This document shows positions 9,262 to 18,446 of a stretch of 64,000 bases of DNA, piece by piece. How positions within the stretch are numbered: the first letter of the stretch is position 1; each line of letters starts with the position of its first letter. The stretch is from Pseudomonas sp. S35. GTDB taxonomy: Bacteria; Pseudomonadota; Gammaproteobacteria; Pseudomonadales; Pseudomonadaceae. The notes under the pieces are model-generated. The model saw only the letters and a program-made list of their open reading frames with translations, made no database searches and was not told where the DNA came from. Location: assembly GCF_009866765.1 (NCBI RefSeq), contig NZ_CP019431.1, forward strand, positions 4,712,001-4,776,000, written 5' to 3'. The translations under genes and the position numbers were made by a program.

Positions 9262-10155
9262 TCAGGCCTGGTTGAGCTGGGCTTTAAGCAAATCGCGGAA
9301 GGTCTGGATCAGCGGTTCGCGGCTGCGGCCACGGCGCATGATCATCGAGAATGGCGCCTGGTAGCCAAAAGTCGCTGGCAACAGCACGCGCAAATCGCCC
9401 TTGTCAGCCCAGGCCTGGGCGTAATGCTCCGGCAGATAGCCGATGTAGGCGCCGGACAACACCAGGATCAACTGCGCCTCCATGCTTTCTACGGTGGCGG
9501 CGCTGTGCTTGAAGCCGTGGCGGGCGAGCTCCGCCTGGCTCCAGTAGCCGCGCCCGACCATGCGTTGCTGGGTGATCACTTGTTCGGGAATGCGTCGCTC
9601 ATTAAACAAAGGATGCCGCGTGCTGCAATACAGCCAGTGTTGTTCGCGGTAGAGCGGCATGTAGATCAACCCGCTCATGCGGTTGGAGAAGGCGCCGATG
9701 GCCAGGTCGAGGCGGTTGTCCTGCACGCCCAATTGCAATTCGTAGGGGCTCATCACCGAGAGGTGCAGGTGCACCGCCGGGTGTTCCAGGCTGTAGGCGC
9801 CGATCACCTCGGCGAACGGCAGGGCCTTGTCGCTGACGGTGGAGTCGAGCACACCGAGCTTGAGGGTGCCGCGCAACTCGCCCTTGAGCGCGGCGGCGTA
9901 TTGCTCGAAACCTTCCAATTCGCCGAGCAGGCGCAATGTCTCCTGGTGGAACAACTCGCCCTTGCTGGTCAGGCTGAAACCGCCACGCCCGCGATGGCAC
10001 AGCACCAGGCCCAACGCCGATTCCAACTGGCTCATGTAGGTGCTGATGGCCGAGGTGGACAGGTTGAGTTCGTGCTGCGCATTAGCGAACCCCTGGTGGC
10101 GGACGACGCTGACGAAGATGCGCAGGAGTTTCAGGTCGGGCAAGGCGTTGGCCAT
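9262..10155 (-). CDS. gbuR: LysR-family regulator of the 4-guanidinobutyrate locus
   Basis: 297 residues. N-terminal winged HTH (DLKLLRIFVSVVRHQGFANA, AISTYMSQLESALG) and a LysR substrate domain. It is divergent from gbuA with a 149-base shared promoter region, the classic LysR arrangement. From memory, P. aeruginosa has the same order gbuR-gbuA-PA1420-PA1419-PA1418, which supports the name. It should activate gbuA with guanidinobutyrate or a product as inducer. Symbol given on synteny. Confidence 0.82.
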   Translation of the reverse strand: MANALPDLKLLRIFVSVVRHQGFANAQHELNLSTSAISTYMSQLESALGLVLCHRGRGGFSLTSKGELFHQETLRLLGELEGFEQYAAALKGELRGTLKLGVLDSTVSDKALPFAEVIGAYSLEHPAVHLHLSVMSPYELQLGVQDNRLDLAIGAFSNRMSGLIYMPLYREQHWLYCSTRHPLFNERRIPEQVITQQRMVGRGYWSQAELARHGFKHSAATVESMEAQLILVLSGAYIGYLPEHYAQAWADKGDLRVLLPATFGYQAPFSMIMRRGRSREPLIQTFRDLLKAQLNQA

Positions 10156-10304
10156 GGTCGGCTCCGGGTGTGGACGGGGGCAGTCTACCCGCCTGCATTA
10201 GTTTAGAAAAATCTGAACTAAGTATTTGCCCCTGCCGATTCTTCCCGCCCCGGGCTTTTCGCAGAATCGGTCTCTAATAAACAAAACAACGATGAGGCAA
10301 TCCC
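10156..10304. promoter_or_regulatory. gbuR-gbuA divergent promoter region
   Basis: 149 bases between the divergent starts of gbuR and gbuA. It is AT-richer than the flanks (TTAGTTTAGAAAAATCTGAA near 10199) and contains the dyad-like halves TAGTTTAG / CTGAACTAA that suit a LysR T-N11-A site. Exact promoter elements were not resolved. Confidence 0.5.
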
Positions 10305-11255
10305 GTGGACAAGATTTTCCACCAACCACTGGGCGGCAACGAAATGCCGCGCTTCGCCGGCATCGCCACCATGATGCGTCTTCCCCACCTGCAATCGGCC
10401 AAGGGCCTGGACGCCGCTTTTGTCGGCGTGCCCCTGGACATCGGCACCTCGCTGCGCGCCGGCACCCGCTTCGGGCCGCGTGAGATCCGCGCCGAGTCGG
10501 TGATGATCCGTCCGTACAACATGGCCACCGGCGCCGCACCGTTCGACTCGCTGTCGGTGGCCGATATCGGCGACGTGGCGATCAACACCTTCAACCTGCT
10601 CGATGCCGTGCGCATTATCGAAGAAGCCTACGATGAGATCCTTGAGCACAACGTGATTCCCATGACGTTGGGCGGTGACCACACCATCACCCTGCCGATC
10701 CTGCGGGCGATCCACAAAAAACACGGCAAGGTCGGGCTGGTGCACATCGATGCCCACGCCGATGTGAACGACCATATGTTCGGCGAGAAAATCGCCCACG
10801 GCACCACCTTCCGCCGCGCCGTGGAAGAAGGCCTGCTCGATTGCGACCGCGTGGTGCAGATTGGCCTGCGCGCCCAGGGCTACACCGCCGAAGACTTCAA
10901 CTGGAGCCGCAAACAGGGGTTTCGCGTGGTCCAGGCCGAAGAATGCTGGCATCACTCCCTCGCGCCATTGATGGCCGAAGTCCGTGAGAAAGTCGGCGGT
11001 GGCCCGGTGTACCTGAGCTTCGACATCGACGGCATCGACCCCGCCTGGGCCCCCGGCACCGGCACCCCGGAAATCGGCGGGCTGACCACCATCCAGGCCA
11101 TCGAGATTATCCGTGGCTGCCAGGGCCTCGACCTGATTGGTTGTGACCTGGTAGAAGTTTCGCCGCCCTACGACACCACCGGCAACACCTCGCTGCTGGG
11201 CGCCAACCTGCTGTACGAGATGCTCTGCGTACTGCCCGGCGTGGCGCATCGCTGA
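10305..11255 (+). CDS. gbuA: Guanidinobutyrase (ureohydrolase; agmatinase family)
   Basis: 316 residues with a GTG start preceded by GATGAGG. Ureohydrolase manganese ligands are all present: GGDHT (residues 123-127), HIDAHADV (148-155) and SFDIDGIDP (238-246), followed by GTGTPEIGG. The family includes agmatinase, guanidinobutyrase and guanidinopropionase. The location beside gbuR and the two transporters favours 4-guanidinobutyrate, giving GABA and urea. The stop overlaps the next ATG (TGATG). Agmatinase remains a possible alternative. Confidence 0.88.
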   Translation: MDKIFHQPLGGNEMPRFAGIATMMRLPHLQSAKGLDAAFVGVPLDIGTSLRAGTRFGPREIRAESVMIRPYNMATGAAPFDSLSVADIGDVAINTFNLLDAVRIIEEAYDEILEHNVIPMTLGGDHTITLPILRAIHKKHGKVGLVHIDAHADVNDHMFGEKIAHGTTFRRAVEEGLLDCDRVVQIGLRAQGYTAEDFNWSRKQGFRVVQAEECWHHSLAPLMAEVREKVGGGPVYLSFDIDGIDPAWAPGTGTPEIGGLTTIQAIEIIRGCQGLDLIGCDLVEVSPPYDTTGNTSLLGANLLYEMLCVLPGVAHR

Positions 11256-11677
11256 TGAGCGCGCAAGCGGTGCTGCAAGCCGCCGCCGAGCTGGTGGCGG
11301 CCTTCGCCCGCAATGATCGCGCCGCCTATTTCGGCGCGTTCACGGTCGACGCCAGCTTTGTGTTCTACACCCTCCCCCAGCCGCTGCTCAGTCGCGATGC
11401 CTACCAGGCGTTGTGGGACAGCTGGTGTGCGCACGAGGGTTTCGAGGTGCTGTCGTGCACATCGAGCAACGCGTTCGTCAGCCTGCAAGGTGAGGACGTG
11501 GCGATATTTGTGCATGACGTGGCCACCGAGCTGCGCATGAACGGGGAGCAATTTCTTAGCCAGGAACGCGAGACCATTGTCTTCAAACGGCAAGGGCTAC
11601 GCACAGAACAACAAGGCCTGTGGCTGGCCTGTCACGAACATTTGTCCGCTGTGCCGGAAGGGCTGCCGCCCCCTTAG
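11255..11677 (+). CDS. SnoaL/NTF2-like protein of the gbu operon (PA1420-like)
   Basis: 140 residues. An N-terminal helix (VLQAAAELVAAFARNDRAAYFGAF) followed by DASFVFYT and later beta strands matches the cone-shaped NTF2/SnoaL (DUF4440-type) fold. No signal peptide. It is translationally coupled to gbuA, so a role in guanidino compound metabolism or sensing is likely, but none is established. Confidence 0.75.
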   Translation: MSAQAVLQAAAELVAAFARNDRAAYFGAFTVDASFVFYTLPQPLLSRDAYQALWDSWCAHEGFEVLSCTSSNAFVSLQGEDVAIFVHDVATELRMNGEQFLSQERETIVFKRQGLRTEQQGLWLACHEHLSAVPEGLPPP

Positions 11678-11698
11678 CCAATGTGATCGGAGCTGATC

Positions 11699-13210
11699 AT
11701 GAATAATAAAAACAACGATAAAAGTATTCGCAAAATAGAAACCAACGGGGTCGAACAGATCCCGGACCACGAACGCACCGCCAGCCCCAAGGATCTGTTC
11801 CGCCTGATCTTCGGTGGTGCCAATACCTTTGCCACGGCCGTACTGGGCTCGTTCCCGGTGCTGTTTGGCTTGTCATTCCAGGCCGGTGTCTGGGCGATTG
11901 TGCTGGGTGTGCTGGTGGGTGCGGTGATCCTGGCGCCGATGGGCCTGTTCGGGCCGATCAATGGCACCAACAACGCCGTGTCTTCCGGTGCGCACTTTGG
12001 AGTGCACGGGCGGATTGTTGGTTCGTTTCTGTCGCTGCTGACGGCGATTGCCTTCTTCTCACTGTCGGTGTGGAGTTCAGGCGATGCATTGGTCGGTGGT
12101 GCGAAACGTCTGATCGGCTTGCCGGAAACCGACCTGACCCTGGGCCTGGCCTACGGGCTTTTTGCCCTGCTGGTACTTACGGTGTGCATCTACGGCTTTC
12201 GCTTCATGCTATGGGTCAACCGCATTGCGGTGTGGGCGGCGAGCTTGCTGTTTTTACTGGGCATCTTCGCGTTTGCACCGGCGTTCGACAGCCACTTCGC
12301 CGGCAGCGTCGCCTTGGGCCAGACCGGCTTCTGGGCCGCGTTTATCGGTGCGGCGCTGGTGGCCATGAGCAACCCGATTTCCTTCGGTGCGTTCCTCGGT
12401 GACTGGTCGCGCTACATCCCGCGTGAGACGCCAAAGATACGCATCATGCTGGCGGTGGTTGCGGCACAGGTCGCCACCTTGATCCCGTTCCTGTTCGGCC
12501 TGGCCACCGCGACCATCGTCGCGATCAAGGCACCGGACTACATCGCGGCCAACAACTACGTCGGCGGCTTGCTGGCGGTGGCGCCGACCTGGTTCTTCCT
12601 GCCGGTGTGCCTGATCGCGGTGATCGGCGGCATGTCTACCGGCACCACCTCGCTGTATGGCACGGGGTTGGACATGTCCAGCGTATTCCCGCGCTTGCTC
12701 TCACGGGTCAAGGCGACGTTGCTGATCGGGGTGATGTCGATTGCCTTCATCTTTATCGGACGTTTCGCAGCCAACCTGGTGCAGAGCGTGTCGACCTTCG
12801 CCGTGCTGATCATCACCTGCACCACACCGTGGATGGTGATGATGATCATCGGCCTGATCGTGCGCCGCGGCTTTTACTGCCCGGATGACCTGCAAGTGTT
12901 TACCCGCGGGGAAACCGGCGGGCGCTACTGGTTCAGCCATGGCTGGAACTGGCGTGGGCTGGGGGCGTGGATTCCCAGTGCGTTGGTGGGCCTGTGCTTC
13001 GTCAACTTGCCGGGGCAGTTTGTCGGGCCACTGGGCAATTTGGCCGAGGGCATTGATATCAGCTTGCCGGTGACGCTGGGGTTGGCGTCGGTGGTGTATC
13101 TGACGTTGCTGCGGCTGTTTCCGGAACCGGCTTCTGTTTACGGACCGACTGATCCGCGCAGCAAGGGCATGGATTCGCTCGCTGAATCGGCGATGCAACG
13201 CGCCGCCTGA
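11699..13210 (+). CDS. NCS1-family cytosine/purine-type permease in the gbu operon
   Basis: 503 residues with about 12 hydrophobic segments. N-terminal cytosolic tail, then LFRLIFGGANTFATAVLGSFPVLFGLSFQAG and GPINGTNNAVSSGAHFGVHGR, typical of the CodB branch of NCS1. It is an inner-membrane cation symporter, and its place downstream of gbuA suggests uptake of a guanidino compound or related nitrogen source. RBS GGAG is 6 bases before ATG. P. aeruginosa PA1419 is the counterpart by position. Confidence 0.88.
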   Translation: MNNKNNDKSIRKIETNGVEQIPDHERTASPKDLFRLIFGGANTFATAVLGSFPVLFGLSFQAGVWAIVLGVLVGAVILAPMGLFGPINGTNNAVSSGAHFGVHGRIVGSFLSLLTAIAFFSLSVWSSGDALVGGAKRLIGLPETDLTLGLAYGLFALLVLTVCIYGFRFMLWVNRIAVWAASLLFLLGIFAFAPAFDSHFAGSVALGQTGFWAAFIGAALVAMSNPISFGAFLGDWSRYIPRETPKIRIMLAVVAAQVATLIPFLFGLATATIVAIKAPDYIAANNYVGGLLAVAPTWFFLPVCLIAVIGGMSTGTTSLYGTGLDMSSVFPRLLSRVKATLLIGVMSIAFIFIGRFAANLVQSVSTFAVLIITCTTPWMVMMIIGLIVRRGFYCPDDLQVFTRGETGGRYWFSHGWNWRGLGAWIPSALVGLCFVNLPGQFVGPLGNLAEGIDISLPVTLGLASVVYLTLLRLFPEPASVYGPTDPRSKGMDSLAESAMQRAA

Positions 13211-13243
13211 CCTCATAAAAAAGATAATCGGAGACTCGCCGTC

Positions 13244-14626
13244 ATGGCTTTGGATTTATTCGTCGTACTCATCTACGCCGCCGGCATGCTCGTGCTCGGC
13301 TATTACGGCATGCGCCGCGCCAAGACCCACGAAGACTACCTGGTGGCCGGCCGCAACCTCGGCCCGTCGCTGTACATGGGCACTATGGCTGCCACGGTAT
13401 TGGGCGGTGCATCCACCGTCGGTACCGTGCGCCTGGGTTATGTGCATGGGATCTCCGGCTTCTGGCTGTGCGCCGCCCTGGGCATGGGGATCATTGCGCT
13501 GAACCTGTTCCTGGCCAAGCCGTTGTTGAAGCTGAAGATTTTCACCGTGACCCAGGTATTGGAGAAGCGCTACAACCCTATGGCCCGCCAGGCCAGCGCG
13601 GTGATCATGCTGGCCTACGCGCTGATGATCGGCGTGACCTCGATCCTGGCCATCGGCACGGTGCTGCAAGTGCTGTTCGGCCTGCCGTTCTGGATCTCGG
13701 TGTTGCTGGGCGGCGGCGTGGTGGTGGTGTATTCGACCATTGGTGGCATGTGGTCGCTGACCCTCACCGATATCGTGCAGTTCGTGATCAAGACCGTCGG
13801 CCTGATGTTTATCCTGCTGCCGATCTGCCTGTACCGCGTCGGCGGCTGGGATGAACTGGTGGCCAAATTGCCCGCGTCGAGCTTCAGCTTCACCGCGATC
13901 GGCTGGGACACGATCATCACGTACTTCATGATCTACTTCTTCGGCATCCTGATCGGCCAGGACATCTGGCAGCGGGTATTCACCGCCCGTGACGAAAAGG
14001 TCGCCAAGTACGCCGGTACCTTCGCCGGTTTCTACTGCATCCTCTACGGGCTGGCCTGTGCCCTGATCGGCATGGCCGCCCACGTACTGATCCCGGACCT
14101 GGACAACGTCAACAACGCGTTTGCGGCCATCGTCAAAGTATCGCTGCCGGACGGCATTCGTGGCCTGGTGATTGCCGCCGCACTGGCGGCGATGATGTCC
14201 ACCGCCAGCGCTGGCCTGCTGGCCGCCTCCACCGTATTGACCGAAGACCTGCTGCCGCGCCTGCGTGGCGGTAAACAGTCGAGCCTGGCGATCAACCGCC
14301 TGTTTACAATGCTCACGGGGATTGCCGTACTGGGTATCGCGCTGGTGGTAAACGATGTGATCAGCGCCCTGACCCTGGCGTACAACCTGTTGGTGGGCGG
14401 CATGTTGATCCCGCTGATGGGCGCGATCTTCTGGAAGCGCGCAACCACCTCCGGGGCGATTGCGTCCATGACGCTGGGCTTTGTGACCGCGCTGGTGTTC
14501 ATGTTCAAGGATGGATTGGATGCGAACACGCCGATCTACTACAGCCTGGCAGTAGGGCTGGTGAGTTTTGTGCTGGTGAGTGTGCTGTCGCGCCGGCCAG
14601 AGGCAACGGCAACTCGGGTGGCGTGA
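13244..14626 (+). CDS. Sodium:solute symporter (SSS family) of the gbu operon
   Basis: 460 residues with about 13 hydrophobic segments. SSS hallmarks include the start helix VVLIYAAGMLVLGYYGMRRAKTHEDYLVAGRN, TVLGGASTVGTVRLGYVHG, and GLVIAAALAAMMSTASAGLLAASTVLTEDL (the conserved Na2-site helix). It is a likely Na+-coupled importer and the second transporter of the operon, equivalent by position to PA1418. A strong terminator closes the operon. Confidence 0.9.
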   Translation: MALDLFVVLIYAAGMLVLGYYGMRRAKTHEDYLVAGRNLGPSLYMGTMAATVLGGASTVGTVRLGYVHGISGFWLCAALGMGIIALNLFLAKPLLKLKIFTVTQVLEKRYNPMARQASAVIMLAYALMIGVTSILAIGTVLQVLFGLPFWISVLLGGGVVVVYSTIGGMWSLTLTDIVQFVIKTVGLMFILLPICLYRVGGWDELVAKLPASSFSFTAIGWDTIITYFMIYFFGILIGQDIWQRVFTARDEKVAKYAGTFAGFYCILYGLACALIGMAAHVLIPDLDNVNNAFAAIVKVSLPDGIRGLVIAAALAAMMSTASAGLLAASTVLTEDLLPRLRGGKQSSLAINRLFTMLTGIAVLGIALVVNDVISALTLAYNLLVGGMLIPLMGAIFWKRATTSGAIASMTLGFVTALVFMFKDGLDANTPIYYSLAVGLVSFVLVSVLSRRPEATATRVA

Positions 14627-14657
14627 GGGATAACAGGATTTAAAGCGGTTTCTTCAG

Positions 14658-14691
14658 CGGGCGCGACGTCGGATGTCGCGCCCGTTTTTTT
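14658..14691. terminator. Bidirectional rho-independent terminator
   Basis: CGGGCGCGAC-GTCGGAT-GTCGCGCCCG, a perfect 10-bp stem, then seven T residues on the plus strand. It ends the gbu operon. The T tract overlaps the stop of the convergent 697-aa gene at 14690. Confidence 0.92.
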
Positions 14692-16783
14692 ATCGCTCAA
14701 CAGACAGGTTTTGGTTTGCCTGAATGATTTCCTGGACCAGGGACGCCCATACCAATGCTTGGGTTGTGCCGGCGGCATAGGTGCCACCGGCGGCGATTTG
14801 ATGGTGGGCGGCCCAATAAACAATCGATAGTCCATCTGAGGTGCCAGGCCTGGCACATTCGATTATGTGCAAGTCGCCATTTTCGATTGCACTGCGGTAA
14901 GACATTGGAAAGTGCAGAGAAACAGCGGCCAGGCACGCTGTCAGAATTTGCTCCTTGTACTCCGACGCAGAGTCAGGCGGAACCTGTCCACCGGAGACAA
15001 GAATACAGTCACCGTCCAATCGGCAGTTCATGACGCCAATTGGCAGATCGTATTGCAGCTTGAGACCACGCATTTGGGCCCCTTCATTACCCACAGCGCG
15101 CAGCTTGAAAAACCAGCCGATGATCGGGATAACTTCTGGCTCCTCTACGCCCATAGCAGTGACGACGAAGTGTTCTCTGCTCAGCTCAGCAATTTGGACT
15201 GAACTCAGATGCTGAATATGGAACTGAACCCCCGAGCGCTGCAACAGCGCCTCTATTTCATCCATTAGATGGATAAATTCGACATCGTAGCCTGATACCT
15301 CAATAGCTCGACTGATTCCTGGGACGCCATAACGCTCCAGAAACTGTTGTTGATTTATTTCTGCGAATTCACCCTTAGTTTTGCCACTAGGCCACGGCCT
15401 GTTTTCGATGTCGCGTTGCTCACCTATCGCGGCAGCTACCCCGCTCGCATCTTCCCTGTAACAGCGTACAACCCGCGCTCGCGCGAATTGCGCCAGCGAC
15501 GGATTGTCAGCCAGGAGTTTTTCAAACAACTCAATGCCGGCGCGGTTGCACTCAACTGCAAGATGCTGATTTCCGGAAAGTAGATAGTCGTTATGTAGCG
15601 GCTTTGCAGTCGTCTCCGTCGCTGACAGATGGCGCATGTTCACACGTTTATGACTGGCACCATCACTCTCCCGACTTCCCCCATAGACGGTGACCTGATA
15701 ATTCGCCAAGCGACACATCACAGCCTGGAGCAGGCCGTTAATCCCTCTGCCGATAATCGATATATGCGGCGCATCGGTATCTGCATGCAGGGAGGGAATC
15801 GCCAATGAGTGTGCAAGTTTACGCCTGACAAGGCCGCGCAAGGCCATCAAACTCAGCTGAACAGAAACAGCATAATCAAGGTCGCAATGGCAGTCTTCGC
15901 TGGTTGCCGCCTGCACCGTCAGCGTCGCTGGTCTGCGCCAAGTGGTGACACTACAACCGAGCGCATGTGTACGCATCCGAAACGCATCCAATGTCGTAGG
16001 CCCGTAATCCAAGACTAATTGGATGTCTTGAGCCTCTGACAGGGCCTGTAAAGCATCGTCGCTGAACACGTCCGGTTTGGCGACGCAGATCAGGCGAGCG
16101 TGTCTGTGCATACACTCAATGAGGGCCTGGTCGATACGCTGGGTGGACTCATCATTCAGGGATAAACAGATGGCGACAGCGCTGGCACCCTGCAGCGCCT
16201 CGAACCAGTCCGTCACAAATGACACTCGGCTATCGGTAGACACTATCCCGGTAGCCTCCGGCGCTCGGCCGCGTGGACTCAACACTTTAATCCGAACATC
16301 CGGATCTCGATCAACTAACAGCTTGACCAACTCTTTGCCCACATTGCCGTATCCCAGCACACTGATGTCATGGGGGATGGAACCATTGGCCAGTCTCAGC
16401 CAGTGCGCGATATAAGCTGCAACATGCGGTGCGTTGACCCCGGGCGTATTGACCACTCGAATCCCGTTGGACTCGCATAGATCTAGCCGTATCTTATCCA
16501 GACTTGTACCTCTGCGGATCAAACAGAGGTCTCCAAATGGGTGGGATACACGCCATTGGTCGATAACATCTCCATCAATGGATTGGTCGCCGACTATGAC
16601 AGTTGACGGACGTAGTAATGCGATCTGTATGAGCAGGGTTTGTTTGGTTAATGAAGGGGGAAGAAAAACAACGTTGCTGGGGGCGGCTGCCTTCCAGGCT
16701 CTCGATACAGGTGCGATATGCAAAACATGTTCAGCAATGGCGATAAGTGACGCGGCAACTGGCGGAATGGGCGAGCGCACCAT
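14690..16783 (-). CDS. Fusion of a 2-hydroxyacid-dehydrogenase-like domain and a FAD-dependent oxidoreductase
   Basis: 697 residues in two halves. Residues 40-325 resemble the D-isomer 2-hydroxyacid dehydrogenase family: VNTPGVNAPHVAAYIAHWLR near 111-130 and the Rossmann loop VLGYGNVGKELV (GxGxxG at 144-149). The usual catalytic Arg loop (ARG) is replaced by VAKPD and the His of the PH motif is not evident. Residues 338-690 form a DAO-type FAD oxidoreductase with IIGRGINGLLQAV (GxGxxG 345-350) and a C-terminal GTYAAGTTQALVWASLVQEI. No signal peptide. It replaces the genes found at this place in P. aeruginosa. Substrate unknown. It stands alone on its strand. Confidence 0.8.
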   Translation of the reverse strand: MVRSPIPPVAASLIAIAEHVLHIAPVSRAWKAAAPSNVVFLPPSLTKQTLLIQIALLRPSTVIVGDQSIDGDVIDQWRVSHPFGDLCLIRRGTSLDKIRLDLCESNGIRVVNTPGVNAPHVAAYIAHWLRLANGSIPHDISVLGYGNVGKELVKLLVDRDPDVRIKVLSPRGRAPEATGIVSTDSRVSFVTDWFEALQGASAVAICLSLNDESTQRIDQALIECMHRHARLICVAKPDVFSDDALQALSEAQDIQLVLDYGPTTLDAFRMRTHALGCSVTTWRRPATLTVQAATSEDCHCDLDYAVSVQLSLMALRGLVRRKLAHSLAIPSLHADTDAPHISIIGRGINGLLQAVMCRLANYQVTVYGGSRESDGASHKRVNMRHLSATETTAKPLHNDYLLSGNQHLAVECNRAGIELFEKLLADNPSLAQFARARVVRCYREDASGVAAAIGEQRDIENRPWPSGKTKGEFAEINQQQFLERYGVPGISRAIEVSGYDVEFIHLMDEIEALLQRSGVQFHIQHLSSVQIAELSREHFVVTAMGVEEPEVIPIIGWFFKLRAVGNEGAQMRGLKLQYDLPIGVMNCRLDGDCILVSGGQVPPDSASEYKEQILTACLAAVSLHFPMSYRSAIENGDLHIIECARPGTSDGLSIVYWAAHHQIAAGGTYAAGTTQALVWASLVQEIIQANQNLSVER

Positions 16784-17062
16784 AACTTTGTCTCCAGCAA
16801 TTTTGAATCAACTCATACTTCTGCCCTTTTTAGGAAATTACAGAAACGTAAACGATACGTATCTATTCCTAATAAAACTCAACCTACGCTTATATTAAAA
16901 ATAAAATAAGCCAGATAATTCTGACAGCACGGTAGTCCGATTCTGATAGCTAAAATCCAAAGACTGACATGCAAGAGGTGGTGAGAAGAGAATTCAAACG
17001 CATATGTCAGCGGGCACGACGCTGGATATCGCAGCCGCTTTTTCGTTTGATGCAAAGCAAAC
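16784..17062. other. Intergenic region upstream of the 697-aa gene
   Basis: AT-rich (several TTAAAAAT / AAAATAAAATAA stretches near 16890-16910), consistent with a promoter firing leftward into the 697-aa gene. No gene was seen. It is followed directly by the REPIN. Confidence 0.5.
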
Positions 17063-17150
17063 GTGGGAGCGGGCTTGCTCGCGAATGCGGTTTATCAGTC
17101 AACTTAACCATCAACTGACACACCGTATTCGCGAGCAAGCCCGCTCCCAC
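17063..17150. repeat. REPIN (paired inverted REP sequences)
   Basis: GTGGGAGCGGGCTTGCTCGC at 17063 recurs as its exact reverse complement ending at 17150, enclosing about 42 bases. This is the standard Pseudomonas REP doublet, which is dispersed by RAYT transposases in trans. A second member lies at 21617-21704. Confidence 0.92.
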
Positions 17151-17182
17151 ATTTAAACCCGCTGCCGTCGGAAGGCCGGGCC

Positions 17183-17305
17183 TTACCGGCGACGTGGACG
17201 CCGCTGTTCATCATCCGTACGAATTGGCACCGGCTGCAGCGGCGGCTCGATCAAGCCCAGTGCAACACCCAGATCATGGAGCCAGTTTTGAATTTTCTCT
17301 TTCAT
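17183..17305 (-). CDS. PA1414-like small protein (40 aa)
   Basis: Starts at the ATG at 17305, preceded by AAAGGGGG at good spacing, giving MKEKIQNWLHDLGVALGLIE followed by a Pro/Arg-rich tail ending RRPRRR. The N-terminal amphipathic helix and length match the PA1414-type small protein of Pseudomonas, which lies near the gbu locus in P. aeruginosa too. There the transcript is known as the oxygen-responsive regulatory RNA SicX, so this gene may also act mainly as an RNA. That link is from memory and from position, not shown here. Confidence 0.75.
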   Translation of the reverse strand: MKEKIQNWLHDLGVALGLIEPPLQPVPIRTDDEQRRPRRR

Positions 17306-17448
17306 GGTTTGCCCCCTTTGAGGGTAATGCTGGTAGGCGCATGTTCTGTCGCCCTTTCCTACACTGATAGTAGCCCTAAGTCCTACGTATTGCATGAACG
17401 AAACCACAACGAACTATTACCGAATTCATCCAAATGCTGACGGATCGA

Positions 17449-18342
17449 TCAAGCAATGGCGCGCATGTCTTTCAGCGACGCTGCCTGCCCCTCTTGTTGC
17501 AGGTCAATCCACGCATTGAGGTTAGCGCCGAGCATACCCTTTCGCCACATGAGCCAGGTGGTCGCAGTGGCAAATTGCCCGGTCAGCGGATGAACGGACA
17601 CACTATCCTTGCCCGGCAGGCTGTCGAGCATGGATTGAGACATCAATGCCACCCCGGAACCAGCGATCACACATGCGAGCATGCCTTGATAAGACTCGAT
17701 CTCAATCGCCCGCCCCATCGCCACGCGCTCGTGGGCAAACCAGCTTTCCAGGCGTGCGCGATAGGCGCAACTGCGTCGGAACGTGAACACCGAGCGCCCA
17801 ACGACATCCTGGGGGCCGCGCACGGGTGGATGGTCGGCTTCGCAGATCAGCACCAGTTTTTCTTCGCACAACTGCACGCCGTCCAACGTGGCGATGGACA
17901 GCGGGCCATCGACAAACGCTGCATCCAGACGCCCGGTAATCAGCCCTTCCAGCAACTCACCGCTGGGCGCTGACTGCACCTGCAAATTCACCATCGGGTA
18001 GGCCTTGTGATAACCCGCCAGCAATTTGGGCAAATGCACCGCGCCGGTGCTGTACATGCTGCCCAGCACAAAGTCGCCGGCAGGCTGCCCGCCCTGCACG
18101 GCGCCGTGGGCTTCATCGTGCAGCGCCAGCAGGCGGGTGCTGTAGTCCAGCAAAACCTTGCCCGCAGGCGAAAGCTGCAAGCGCTGGCGTTCACGCACGA
18201 ACAGGTCGACACCGAGTTGCTCCTCCATCTGTTTGAGCCGGGTCGACAGGTTCGACGGCACACGGTGCAAGCGCTCGGCCGCACGGGTGATGGAGCCCTC
18301 TTCCGCCACGGCCTGGAAAATGCGCAATTGACTGAACTCCAT
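17449..18342 (-). CDS. LysR-family transcriptional regulator
   Basis: 297 residues from MEFSQLRIFQAVAEE (an ATG 12 bases further upstream is also possible). N-terminal HTH includes EGSITRAAERLHRVPSNLSTRLKQMEEQLG. It is divergent from a YbfB/YjiJ-type MFS transporter gene, which it probably regulates. The effector is unknown. The stop region TTGATCGATC lies close to the promoter of the PA1414-like gene. Confidence 0.85.
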   Translation of the reverse strand: MEFSQLRIFQAVAEEGSITRAAERLHRVPSNLSTRLKQMEEQLGVDLFVRERQRLQLSPAGKVLLDYSTRLLALHDEAHGAVQGGQPAGDFVLGSMYSTGAVHLPKLLAGYHKAYPMVNLQVQSAPSGELLEGLITGRLDAAFVDGPLSIATLDGVQLCEEKLVLICEADHPPVRGPQDVVGRSVFTFRRSCAYRARLESWFAHERVAMGRAIEIESYQGMLACVIAGSGVALMSQSMLDSLPGKDSVSVHPLTGQFATATTWLMWRKGMLGANLNAWIDLQQEGQAASLKDMRAIA

Positions 18343-18446
18343 ACCTTTCTCCAAAACTGAACAAGTTACTCACTATTATTCATTTTTACAGAAAGTCAAT
18401 GCGCTTTAGGCTGAAGGTCATTCGTTTCCCAGCAGGACACCTGACC

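Noticed and set aside
17410..17452. Anr box for the PA1414-like gene
   Set aside because: Only one half site (TTGATCGATC) is present; the second half does not fit ATCAA.
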